NCBI GenBank assembly: GCA_902593945.1
Contig: CACJKA010000004.1
Span: forward strand, 77,434 to 109,517
DNA: 32,084 nucleotides
Source of the DNA: an uncultured Candidatus Poseidoniales archaeon
GTDB lineage: Archaea > Thermoplasmatota > Poseidoniia > Poseidoniales > Thalassarchaeaceae
Reading direction: 5' to 3'
Position 1 is the first letter of the stretch; each line of letters starts with the position of its first letter. Below the pieces are notes generated by a model, which saw only the letters and a list, made by a program, of their open reading frames with translations, did no database searches and had not been told where the DNA came from. Position numbers and translations under genes: made by a program. Shown here piece after piece: positions 1-8,112 of the stretch.

Positions 1-2
1 AC

Positions 3-3000
3 AATCAATCGATAGTGGAGGCTCATGATGCCTGTACTAAGGCGGGAATAATTCCTATTGCTGTTGCTGGGACTTCTGCATATGGACCTTCTACTGCAGC
101 GGGCGGCTCAGACACAATGGTAAGATCTCATATGATGGATTTAGTCCAATGCCCAGGTACTACAGTTGGAACTCAGCAAAGAACATGTGATGACTTAACT
201 TGGGGGACCAAAGATGCAGGAGGTGAAATGTACCTTTATCCATCTAATAATATGGCAAATTTCGAAGGAGATTTTGAAAGCGGCGCACTAACTAATGGGT
301 GGTCAGTTTCTGGAACTTCTAGTGACGCTTGGTCCGTAGAATCTGCAAATAATGGATTAATATATTCAAGTATGAATCTTTGCGATATAGGCGGTACTGC
401 AGGAAATCCCTCATTCTACTCAGTTTCATGCAACTATACCCAGCCAGCCGGAGAGACTGTAGATCTGACGGTGAATGTAGATAACTGGGCTTCTGAGTTC
501 AGCATGGACGTTGTCCTTCCTGACGGCAGCACCGCTTCCTTCAACAGCAGTTCAGTATACAACCACTACAGTGGGGTACTGGTAAGCTTCACCGGTGCTG
601 GCAACTACACCATCTTCCTGAATGACACCTATGGAGATGGAGGGACCTCCGTGTCTGCCGACTATTCTTATGTGTCTCAAGTAAATCTTCCATCTACTCC
701 TATTTCTGGCACTTATTCTGCCCAATCAGGAGATATTTCTGACGGACAGAGTACAAATTTAGAATTTGTTGGAATAATGGCCGATGGTGCAGTGTCATTT
801 TCATATAATGTCTCATCAGAATCAAATTATGATTTCTTGAAATTTTATGTTGACGGTATTCAAATTGCTCAATGGTCGGGTTCCCAAAGTGGTAATTTTA
901 CAACTCCTATCTCTCTTGGTCAGCATACTTTGATGTGGAAGTACGTGAAAGATGGAAGCGTTAGCTCCGGACTCGATGCCGCTTGGATAGATGATGTGGT
1001 AATTCCAGTTGCAAATTATACTGAAGAATTGAATGCATTAGTGAATGAGATAGTGTCACTAACTACAGGAAGTGGTTCGACCGAGACTTTCATGACAGTC
1101 CTGAATCCTTATTCTATTCTTAATTCTCCAAGGAGTGGTTGGACTGCCGGAATGCCTGCTATCAGTATCGATGAAGATACTGGAGAGTACATTGAAGATA
1201 TTGGGCCTGATCTAGATTATGTCTGGCAAGATAATCTGGGCTGGAGTACAATAGGCCACTTTGTATTAGTTAACGACACTCGTCTAACTAATGGATATGG
1301 GTGGTCTGTTAACCCGGAAGTAAATGTTGACGATGAAGGAAATATCCATGTCGTATGGGTAGATGGAAGAGACTCTATGCCGGGTAAGGATGTTGCATCT
1401 CAACTACATTACATGCAAATTGATTTGAGCAAGAAAGGAGTCCTTGATGGAGAGCATGACGGACTAGATCTAAGCCAGGTGTCCGTAGTTACAAATTCAG
1501 CAGTTCCTGGGTCAGATATGACCTATGGTGCAAACCCTAGAGTCGATTTTGATAATGATGGTTCTGTTCATATTACTTGGTTTGAATCATTAGAGAATCC
1601 AGTCACTACAGAAGAAAGAGTGGAATTAAGATGGACAAGAATTAATACTCCACAATTGAATATCAACGGCGAACTTCCAGTAGGACAAACATTGACTGAA
1701 GCTTATGGAGTTATCAATACTAGAATCATTGCATCAAGTTCAGATAATCTAATGGGGATATTTGGTAATAATGTGCAATCAGCTTCTCAACCAATAGTCA
1801 ACTTTGATTGGCCAAATCGTGATATTATTTGGACAACAGATGATTGTCTTGACCCAACCCAAGAAGAAGAAAAGTGGGATGTATGTCTTTGGTCGGAAAA
1901 CGTCTGGGATGTAGAAATTAGTGCATCCCCTGATGAACTAAACTTCTTTCCTTCAGAATCATTCAATACTAACTATCAAGTTAATGCGATACAATTACCC
2001 GGTGAATCCGATGTAGTAATTATTGATGTTCAAGGAACTCCTGAAAACTGGTTTATTGATGCCGGTTTTGCAGGTAATTACCAACATACAACAACTCTAA
2101 TTGAGAACCAAATGAATAATTTCGATTTATTTATTCGCGCCCCAACATTAGAACAAGTTAACGAAGACCAAGAGTTCTTCTTGACAATTTCAATCCAGTC
2201 TTCAACTAAAGAAGAAGCAATTATCACAAAAATAATCCAGATTAATCTAATCAATAATCAGGATTGGAATGATGATGATAACGATGGAGTACTTGATGAG
2301 TACGACCTTTGTCAATTCGGTGACTCAAATTGGCAATCATCTCTACTTACCGATTATGATGGCGATGGTTGTAGAGACTCATCTGAAGATTTAGACGACG
2401 ATAATGACGGTTATCTAGATGATGATGATTCATGCCCAATTGGTATAATTGGAGAAATATTGGATCAGGATAATGACGGCTGTGACGATACCACTGAGGA
2501 TTTAGACTTAGATGGAGATGGGGTATTGAATAGTGAAGATTTGTGCCCCTCCGGAGCCCAATATTGGGCCGGACTATCTGAGGATAATGATGGAGACGGA
2601 TGTCGAGATGCCGACGAGGATAATAATGACGATAATGACCCATTTTTAGATGCTAATGATGCGTGTCCATCAGGATACTCTTCATGGCAAGACCTATATT
2701 TTGATCATGATAATGATGGCTGTCACGACACATTTGAAGATAGTGATGATGATAATGATGGAATTAGCGATAGAGACGATAACTGCCCCCAAGGTCTAGT
2801 TTTATGGATTTCTAGTCCGGCAACGGATCAAGATGGAGACGGTTGTCACGACTCAACTGAAGATGACGACAGAGATAATGATGGAGTACCAGATAATTTA
2901 GATCAATGTTCCATGGGCTTATCTGGTTGGGTATCTACTGCATTGAATGACTGGGATTCGGATGGATGCAATGATTCTCTAGAAGATCTTGATGACGATA

Positions 3001-3764
3001 ATGATGGATTCTTAGACACTGAAGATAATTGTGTTAAAAGTGATATGAATTCTAATCATGGAGCTTCCGATGGAGATCTAGATGATGATGGTTGTCTGGA
3101 TGCTTCTGAAGATACGGATGTCGATAATGACGGGATAGAAAATGGTCTAGACAATTGTCAAGACAATCCTACATCTGATTGGGTTTCAACAATCTTAGAA
3201 GATGTCGATCAGGACGGTTGTCATGATGATTATGAGGATGCAGATGATGATAACGATGGTGTCTTAGATACCTTCGACAACTGTCCTAATAGTATTTCCA
3301 GTGGTCTCGATATCGACAATGACGGTTGTATAGACGATATCGAAGACTACGATGACGATGGAGACGGTATTCCAGACTCCAGAGACAATTGTCCCAATGG
3401 GCTAGTCAATTGGGTATCAAATAAGAAAACGGATGCAGACCGCGATGGCTGTATGGATGCAATTGAGGACAATAATATCGAAATGAGTATAACTCAATTA
3501 CTTTCATCAAGCTCTGTTGTTACTGCCGGTATTTTTAGCATAGTGATTGTTTTATTATCTGGTTTAGTTTTAGTGCAAAGGAGTCGCAATAGAACTACAA
3601 CAGCACCTGATTATACTGATGAGATAATAGATCAACAACGTAAGATTATTTGGGATGAGGATGATTCAGAAAAGAGAATGAATGATTTGAAACAAGTAGG
3701 ATATTCTCCCGAAGTAGCACGTGCAATTGTGCAAAATGAAAACCAATTTTCAGAGGAACATTAG
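3..3764 (+). CDS. Large membrane-anchored surface protein, C-terminal part (VWA end, nested beta modules, TSP3 repeats)
   Basis: The frame is open from the left edge, so the N-terminus is missing; a GTG at 15 is only the first possible in-frame start. Numbering from the edge: residues about 1-85 look like the end of a von Willebrand factor A domain (AGIIPIAVAG, then GGEMYLYPSN). Its probable last helix (EELNALVNEIVSL) appears only near residue 345. Between them lies a jelly-roll-like module (FESG..GW start, GLDAAWIDDV end), itself interrupted by another beta module. Next come two propeller-like repeats (GNIHVVW, GSVHITW), an Ig-like stretch, ten thrombospondin type 3 repeats (about 755-1157, DxDxDGCxDxxED pattern, calcium-binding in known families), one membrane helix (about 1171-1193) and a 60-residue cytoplasmic tail. 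Likely an exported adhesin or matrix protein anchored at its C-terminus. The ligand cannot be told from sequence. Confidence 0.85.
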   Translation, partial: NQSIVEAHDACTKAGIIPIAVAGTSAYGPSTAAGGSDTMVRSHMMDLVQCPGTTVGTQQRTCDDLTWGTKDAGGEMYLYPSNNMANFEGDFESGALTNGWSVSGTSSDAWSVESANNGLIYSSMNLCDIGGTAGNPSFYSVSCNYTQPAGETVDLTVNVDNWASEFSMDVVLPDGSTASFNSSSVYNHYSGVLVSFTGAGNYTIFLNDTYGDGGTSVSADYSYVSQVNLPSTPISGTYSAQSGDISDGQSTNLEFVGIMADGAVSFSYNVSSESNYDFLKFYVDGIQIAQWSGSQSGNFTTPISLGQHTLMWKYVKDGSVSSGLDAAWIDDVVIPVANYTEELNALVNEIVSLTTGSGSTETFMTVLNPYSILNSPRSGWTAGMPAISIDEDTGEYIEDIGPDLDYVWQDNLGWSTIGHFVLVNDTRLTNGYGWSVNPEVNVDDEGNIHVVWVDGRDSMPGKDVASQLHYMQIDLSKKGVLDGEHDGLDLSQVSVVTNSAVPGSDMTYGANPRVDFDNDGSVHITWFESLENPVTTEERVELRWTRINTPQLNINGELPVGQTLTEAYGVINTRIIASSSDNLMGIFGNNVQSASQPIVNFDWPNRDIIWTTDDCLDPTQEEEKWDVCLWSENVWDVEISASPDELNFFPSESFNTNYQVNAIQLPGESDVVIIDVQGTPENWFIDAGFAGNYQHTTTLIENQMNNFDLFIRAPTLEQVNEDQEFFLTISIQSSTKEEAIITKIIQINLINNQDWNDDDNDGVLDEYDLCQFGDSNWQSSLLTDYDGDGCRDSSEDLDDDNDGYLDDDDSCPIGIIGEILDQDNDGCDDTTEDLDLDGDGVLNSEDLCPSGAQYWAGLSEDNDGDGCRDADEDNNDDNDPFLDANDACPSGYSSWQDLYFDHDNDGCHDTFEDSDDDNDGISDRDDNCPQGLVLWISSPATDQDGDGCHDSTEDDDRDNDGVPDNLDQCSMGLSGWVSTALNDWDSDGCNDSLEDLDDDNDGFLDTEDNCVKSDMNSNHGASDGDLDDDGCLDASEDTDVDNDGIENGLDNCQDNPTSDWVSTILEDVDQDGCHDDYEDADDDNDGVLDTFDNCPNSISSGLDIDNDGCIDDIEDYDDDGDGIPDSRDNCPNGLVNWVSNKKTDADRDGCMDAIEDNNIEMSITQLLSSSSVVTAGIFSIVIVLLSGLVLVQRSRNRTTTAPDYTDEIIDQQRKIIWDEDDSEKRMNDLKQVGYSPEVARAIVQNENQFSEEH

Positions 3765-3811
3765 AAAATCAACGAATAACCATTTTCTTAACCTTTGGGG
3801 GCTACTCGAGT

Positions 3812-4471
3812 ATGAGGCAAACCACTATGCGAGCGGTCAGGATTGAATGTTCTCCCTCCTCAATTCTCCACGATAAACGTATCAAAAAAGCACTTGAATC
3901 AGTTAGTTGGGATTATCGAGGGAGCCTCGGATTAATTAACGACAATTTGAGAATCATGGTTGAATGCATTACTATAGATTCCCAATGCCCACAACCTGGT
4001 TACAGCATAGGGGGAATCTCTGTAGTAGAAATTTTAGAAGAGTGGACCTCTGACTATCTGACTCACCATTTGTTGATTTTAGATTTCGACTCTAATCTAA
4101 TAGGCGATTTCTTCTTGAATAATGATTTATGCATTCTTTCAGGCACTAATCTAACATCTTCGGGCTTAGTTCTTCAGTTATCGGGAAGGCAATCATCTAT
4201 GGCTAATCTTCTAAACTCAATTCAAAACCAGATGCCTGTAGAACGAATTGTTAGAGCTAGGAACTCGGAAGGCATTTCCGATATTGCAACAACATTACAA
4301 CAGCATAAAATAGTAAAATTAGCTCATACCAATGGCTGGTATGAAGTTCCTAAGAAAACTTCCATTAGGGATTTAGCAGTAAAATTAGGACTTTCTAAAT
4401 CAACAGTCGCAGAACAGTTAGTAAAGGCCGAAGGAGAGATTGTGAAGCAGTTTCTCAAGAAATCAAAATAA
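3812..4471 (+). CDS. Bacterio-opsin-activator-like HTH_10 transcriptional regulator
   Basis: A 219-residue protein whose C-terminus (about 170-212, AHTNGWYEVPKK then IRDLAVKLGLSKSTVAEQL) matches the HTH_10 (PF04967) pattern of archaeal Bat-type regulators: a helix-turn-helix with the conserved LGLSKSTVxEQL recognition helix. The N-terminal 160 residues resemble the non-catalytic sensory half of such proteins but show no PAS or GAF motif I can name. Probably a cytoplasmic DNA-binding regulator with unknown target. Two starts are possible: ATG 3812 after a G-rich stretch, or ATG 3827, which has GAGG eight bases upstream and gives the more usual MRAVRIE opening. It lies 47 bp after the surface protein gene on the same strand, so the two may be co-transcribed. 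Confidence 0.8.
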   Translation: MRQTTMRAVRIECSPSSILHDKRIKKALESVSWDYRGSLGLINDNLRIMVECITIDSQCPQPGYSIGGISVVEILEEWTSDYLTHHLLILDFDSNLIGDFFLNNDLCILSGTNLTSSGLVLQLSGRQSSMANLLNSIQNQMPVERIVRARNSEGISDIATTLQQHKIVKLAHTNGWYEVPKKTSIRDLAVKLGLSKSTVAEQLVKAEGEIVKQFLKKSK

Positions 4472-4530
4472 TAATCAATCAATATTTTCGTCAGTGAATT
4501 AAATATTATTTTAAAATAAAGGTGCTTAAT

Positions 4531-4950
4531 ATGAGAATCCCTGCTACAATGTTACAGCAATTTATTGGCATGGACGATTATGAACGAAAATTAACTATCG
4601 ATCGTCTTTCTAGAGAATTAGGACTTTCAATTACAGAAATTGAAAATGAAATTAGAGATTTTGAACAAGGGATAAATTCACCAAGTTCTAAATTAGACAT
4701 AGATATACCTGAAAAGAAATCTAATTTTATTTCTTCAGAAGATTCATCTGAAGGTTCTCCAGAATACCTAAATGATGCTCATAAATATCGATTTACCTAT
4801 GACCCAAGTAGGGACGCTAAAGAGCGCCAATCCAAAGTAAATCAAGCAATTCTTTGTCCTCATTGTAATGTTGGAATAGGTATTCCTCCGATTAGACCGA
4901 TTAAAGTAATGTGTCCATCATGCCGTATTGAATCTGTATTTGAGAAATAA
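4531..4950 (+). CDS. Small zinc-ribbon protein of unknown function
   Basis: About 139 residues. The N-terminus (FIGMDDYERKLTIDRLSREL, then LSITEIENEI) looks like a short helical or HTH-like segment. A low-complexity polar linker follows, and a C-terminal zinc ribbon has two cysteine pairs (CPHC and CPSC, 19 residues between). I chose ATG 4531 because AGGTG lies just upstream; a GTG at 4522 is in frame and would add three residues. The stop (4948-4950) directly abuts the stop of the convergent DUF373 gene. No enzymatic motif is visible; a nucleic-acid or protein-binding adaptor is plausible but inferred. Confidence 0.75.
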   Translation: MRIPATMLQQFIGMDDYERKLTIDRLSRELGLSITEIENEIRDFEQGINSPSSKLDIDIPEKKSNFISSEDSSEGSPEYLNDAHKYRFTYDPSRDAKERQSKVNQAILCPHCNVGIGIPPIRPIKVMCPSCRIESVFEK

Positions 4951-6075
4951 TTATACTCCCCAGAACTTATTGTTCGAGACAACTTCTTCTTCTTGAGTAA
5001 TCGACTCAACAGCAGTCTTCAACAAATAATATAGTATCAATGTAAATAATGGCAAATCCCAATCATTTGATACGGTATCAAAGCTTACAATGTACGATTG
5101 TCCTTCTAGAATTTTAATCAATACAGTTAGAGATGCTTCTGCCATTGTGTAGACGATTGCCCCCCTTCCAAACAGAATAATTGATCTCCCAGTATAAGTC
5201 CCCTCTCCCCACCTAACTATTCCAATAGCAAGTGCAAACGAGAAAACAGATACTACTAACCAAGTCAAAGAATCTTGAATTGCATTAGACCAAATTAGAG
5301 CATCAGAAGACCCGCCAAACTGTTCTGTATCAGAGAAAACTTGGAACATAGTTATTCCAGCTAAGAATACAGAGAAAATAGACATAGCCCACAACATCGA
5401 AGAAAAGATTCCTTTTTGTGCGCTATCTCGCAAGTCTACCATCAGTCTTTCTAACTGTTCTTCCCACCCTAGTCCTTTGGAAAGGATCCAAACTCCTACT
5501 AATAATGGCATAACACCTATCAGAACTTTTCCATTTGGTAATATTAACCCCAGTCCAATAATCATTAAGAATATAGAAATCGGTACCAGTAATTTTGCTC
5601 TCCAACGAGGATCATCAATAGCCTTTGCAATGTAGTAGTATGTTGATTCAATTCCTTTAGACTGTCTTACAATTATTTTTTCTAGATGCTCGACCCGAAT
5701 TCTAGAAGTTATTATCGGCATTGATGCTTCATCATCTGCACCATCTGTTACTAGAATAGCCACATCTGGTTGAAACTCTTTAATCACTTCATCCAATTGA
5801 CTAGCAATTGCTCTATCGCTTCTTGGCCCTACGCGTACATCGCCGGTAAGTATTGCCACCTCCACCTCATCATTAGGATCTATATTTTCCATTATTCTAT
5901 CATAATGATGTAATGCACCTAGGATAGCATTAGTATCTGATTCTTCGGGGTCAGCAATTCCAAGTTTAATTGCTGCAGTAATCGTCGGTTTTCTCCCAAG
6001 AACAGGACCTCTGATTGCTGCTTTAACACCAAGGTCGTTGTCCCTATCAACTGTTAGAACCAATGTTCTGACCAT
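4951..6075 (-). CDS. DUF373 family archaeal membrane protein
   Basis: The N-terminal half has the pattern of DUF373 (PF04123), a family of archaeal membrane proteins of unknown function: MVRTLVLTVDRDNDLG opening, GADDEASMPII segment. The C-terminal half holds about six hydrophobic helices (from LLVPISIFLMIIGLGL to LPLFTLILYYLL). The frame extends upstream to 6114, but ATG 6075 is the start: GGAGG at 6084-6088 is spaced eight bases from it, and known family members begin at this point. That gives 374 residues. It lies 39 bp downstream of priL and is probably co-transcribed with it. The stop abuts that of the convergent gene with no spacer. Function unknown; the soluble half suggests nucleotide or ligand binding, which is inference. 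Confidence 0.85.
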   Translation of the reverse strand: MVRTLVLTVDRDNDLGVKAAIRGPVLGRKPTITAAIKLGIADPEESDTNAILGALHHYDRIMENIDPNDEVEVAILTGDVRVGPRSDRAIASQLDEVIKEFQPDVAILVTDGADDEASMPIITSRIRVEHLEKIIVRQSKGIESTYYYIAKAIDDPRWRAKLLVPISIFLMIIGLGLILPNGKVLIGVMPLLVGVWILSKGLGWEEQLERLMVDLRDSAQKGIFSSMLWAMSIFSVFLAGITMFQVFSDTEQFGGSSDALIWSNAIQDSLTWLVVSVFSFALAIGIVRWGEGTYTGRSIILFGRGAIVYTMAEASLTVLIKILEGQSYIVSFDTVSNDWDLPLFTLILYYLLKTAVESITQEEEVVSNNKFWGV

Positions 6076-6083
6076 CCGACTTA

Positions 6084-6088
6084 CCTCC
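6084..6088 (-). promoter_or_regulatory. Shine-Dalgarno site that sets the DUF373 start
   Basis: On the minus strand this reads GGAGG, eight bases before ATG 6075. It is one of the cleanest ribosome binding sites in the window and argues against the longer frame starting at 6114. Confidence 0.75.
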
Positions 6089-6114
6089 GTTGAATGAGCC
6101 TTAACTAAAGTCAC

Positions 6115-7290
6115 CTATGAAGAATTGTCTTCCTTGGAAGATTTTTCACCATTTTTCTCTACAGTTATCGTGCCTCCACTATCTTGGAATCTACGCCTTT
6201 GTTTTGCTTTGAGATACTTCAATGGATGCGTTAACCATTCCTGGTCACAAAGCCTATCATCTCCTGGAGATACTGGACATCTTGCGCTAGTTTTCAAGGC
6301 TGCACAGCCATGAGGAGTATATTTTCTTTCAAAAATTTGATTTATTTGATAACCGGTTGTATCAGCACTATAATCGGGGGCATTTACAAAGAATCCACAA
6401 GTTTGTTCTTGCGATAGCCCCATCACTAATGACATAGAAGCTAGGAAAAGTCGACCAGTATGATTTACATTTATTCCTTGATTCAATTCCGCCACTGCCG
6501 ATTCAAAACAAGGCGGCCAATCTTCCCTAATTGCTGCAGTCATAGGCATCTCTTCCTTTACTTGTTCAGACAATAATTTACTTATTCTTTCTACAGGATC
6601 AGAAAACAATTCAGCAAATGAATCATCCATCTTATTCATCCTCTCTAAGCAGCTATTTGTCAAATCTTCACGAATTCTTTCTTTAATCAATCTAGCAGTT
6701 CTTTGTTGACTTGTTTCTCCCGCACCTGAGTCCATGCAAACCCAACCGTTTTCAACAGGACGATTGATTAGTCTCCAATAATTGCCGGATATACGTGGAC
6801 AAAGCTCTATGAAATCGCTCATGGGAATCCAATAGGTGACATTTCTTCCAAATTTATCTGGAACTTCTTTTATGTCAGAAATATATGATTTTGCTAATAG
6901 AATAAAATTTTCTTTGTCCATTCCAAAGAGTTGGTCCGCTCTACTTGCTTCGCCTTCTACCCATCTCGCCAACAACCTTTCATTAAATGAAGCACAAACA
7001 ACAAACATTGCATATAGGAATGAGAGCGACTCAGTCATCTTCCCCAAGTCTGAAGATAAATCAATTGTTGTCGCAGAATCAACTCCTTCTTTATGCATAA
7101 CTGATTCAAGAAGCCTTACTCTACCTCTTGCACGTACTTCTTCTAACCACGGCTCTTCGATTAAATCATTGACCGTTACTCCATTTTTTTCCAGAACTAT
7201 TTTTAGAAAATTATTGCCTTGAGGTAAGAAAGGATATCTTGCCATTAAAGCATCATTTTCGATGCTTGGTTTAGTTAGGGGCATCGGCAC
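6115..7290 (-). CDS. priL: DNA primase large subunit PriL
   Basis: Archaeal/eukaryotic-type primase regulatory subunit, which with PriS makes RNA primers at the replication fork. The C-terminal domain shows the iron-sulfur pattern: cysteines at about 298, 329, 338 and 348 (numbered from GTG 7290), in TCGFF, PHGCAAL, ARCPV and RLCDQE. The IFERKYTPHGC segment is characteristic. The N-terminus has the family-like MARYPFLPQG. Start uncertain: GTG 7290, ATG 7284 or ATG 7245 (at MARYPFL). At 391 residues it is of normal size. The last about 25 residues are polar (EKNGEKSSKEDNSS) and probably disordered. DUF373 follows 39 bp downstream, and mptE diverges from the start region. Confidence 0.9.
   Translation of the reverse strand: MPMPLTKPSIENDALMARYPFLPQGNNFLKIVLEKNGVTVNDLIEEPWLEEVRARGRVRLLESVMHKEGVDSATTIDLSSDLGKMTESLSFLYAMFVVCASFNERLLARWVEGEASRADQLFGMDKENFILLAKSYISDIKEVPDKFGRNVTYWIPMSDFIELCPRISGNYWRLINRPVENGWVCMDSGAGETSQQRTARLIKERIREDLTNSCLERMNKMDDSFAELFSDPVERISKLLSEQVKEEMPMTAAIREDWPPCFESAVAELNQGINVNHTGRLFLASMSLVMGLSQEQTCGFFVNAPDYSADTTGYQINQIFERKYTPHGCAALKTSARCPVSPGDDRLCDQEWLTHPLKYLKAKQRRRFQDSGGTITVEKNGEKSSKEDNSS
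7248..7267. repeat. Inverted repeat in the priL/mptE divergent start region
   Basis: Perfect 7-bp arms, AAGCATC (7248-7254) and GATGCTT (7261-7267), with a 6-base spacer. It lies in the first codons of priL if GTG 7290 is used, or just upstream of priL if ATG 7245 is used. In the latter case it could act as an operator or as a 5'-end hairpin. Short enough to be chance. Confidence 0.3.
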
Positions 7291-7293
7291 ATT

Positions 7294-8112
7294 ATGTCCA
7301 TGAACGACGAGGGTTCTTCAATACTCACCGACCCCTTCCACTGGAGTTGCACATCAATGTCCATAGAAATTGACCTTCTCCCACTTGATGATAAGTTAAT
7401 CAAGGTGCAAGAAGATGTACGTAATTTTTTTGATTGGGATATTGAATCAGATATTGAAAGTGCCGAACAACTTCTATCAACGGTTGAGGGTACTACAATT
7501 GAAATTTGGACTAGACCTCAAAGGTCTGTAACTATAGCTAATCTTCGAAGGAGGTTAGTACTAAGAGAAACAAAAATAGCAGTATTAGGTGCTGCAGTAG
7601 ATGAATCAGAAATTATTTCTATGTTAGAAAGTCCAACTTTATTTGTTGCAGCCGATGGCGCAGTAGGTGTACTTTCATCACTTCCAGAATCTATTTCTGA
7701 AAGAGCTTGGTCAAGGTTAGTTTGTATTGTTAGTGACGCAGATGGAGGTGACGGCACAATTGAAGCCGTAAAAAGGAGCATCCCGATCATTTTACACGCA
7801 CATGGTGACAATATTTCTTCTTGGAGAAATTTATTAGAAATAGCAATTAATATCCAAAACCCACCAAGAATCGTACTAACCCATCAAACTCCGAAAAAGA
7901 TAGATGGGCTACATAATCCCGGAGGTTTTACGGATGGAGATAGAGCGATTTGCTTTTTGATAGCCCTTGGCGTCCCCATTGAAAGAATCTTATTGTTAGG
8001 AACCCGCACTGATATAGTTGGAAAATGGTCCGGTGAAACTAATCCTGAAGAGAAATTAATCAAACTTAAATGGATGGCCAAGATATTATCTATAATCGGA
8101 ATTAAATATTAA
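7294..8112 (+). CDS. mptE: 6-hydroxymethyl-7,8-dihydropterin pyrophosphokinase, MptE type
   Basis: DUF115/MptE family enzyme that transfers pyrophosphate from ATP to 6-hydroxymethyl-dihydropterin, the archaeal replacement for FolK in tetrahydrofolate or methanopterin synthesis. Family motifs in order: VAADGAVG, SDADGGDGTI, HAHGDN, TDGDRAICFLIALG, GTRTDIVGKWSG, KLIKLKWM. Length (272) is near normal. Possible starts are ATG 7294, ATG 7300 and ATG 7357; conserved sequence begins after the last. ATG 7294 would leave only three bases to the divergent priL GTG. The stop abuts that of convergent polC. In this non-methanogen it presumably serves folate synthesis (inference). Confidence 0.85.
   Translation: MSMNDEGSSILTDPFHWSCTSMSIEIDLLPLDDKLIKVQEDVRNFFDWDIESDIESAEQLLSTVEGTTIEIWTRPQRSVTIANLRRRLVLRETKIAVLGAAVDESEIISMLESPTLFVAADGAVGVLSSLPESISERAWSRLVCIVSDADGGDGTIEAVKRSIPIILHAHGDNISSWRNLLEIAINIQNPPRIVLTHQTPKKIDGLHNPGGFTDGDRAICFLIALGVPIERILLLGTRTDIVGKWSGETNPEEKLIKLKWMAKILSIIGIKY

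Noticed and set aside
2347-2643. A 98-residue minus-strand frame opposite the TSP3 repeats
   Set aside because: His/Tyr/Arg-rich shadow of the Asp-coding repeats on the plus strand.
2260-3475. DNA-level tandem repeat array in the surface protein gene
   Set aside because: The repetition is at protein level (TSP3 motifs). The DNA copies are diverged, with no CRISPR-like spacing or identical units.
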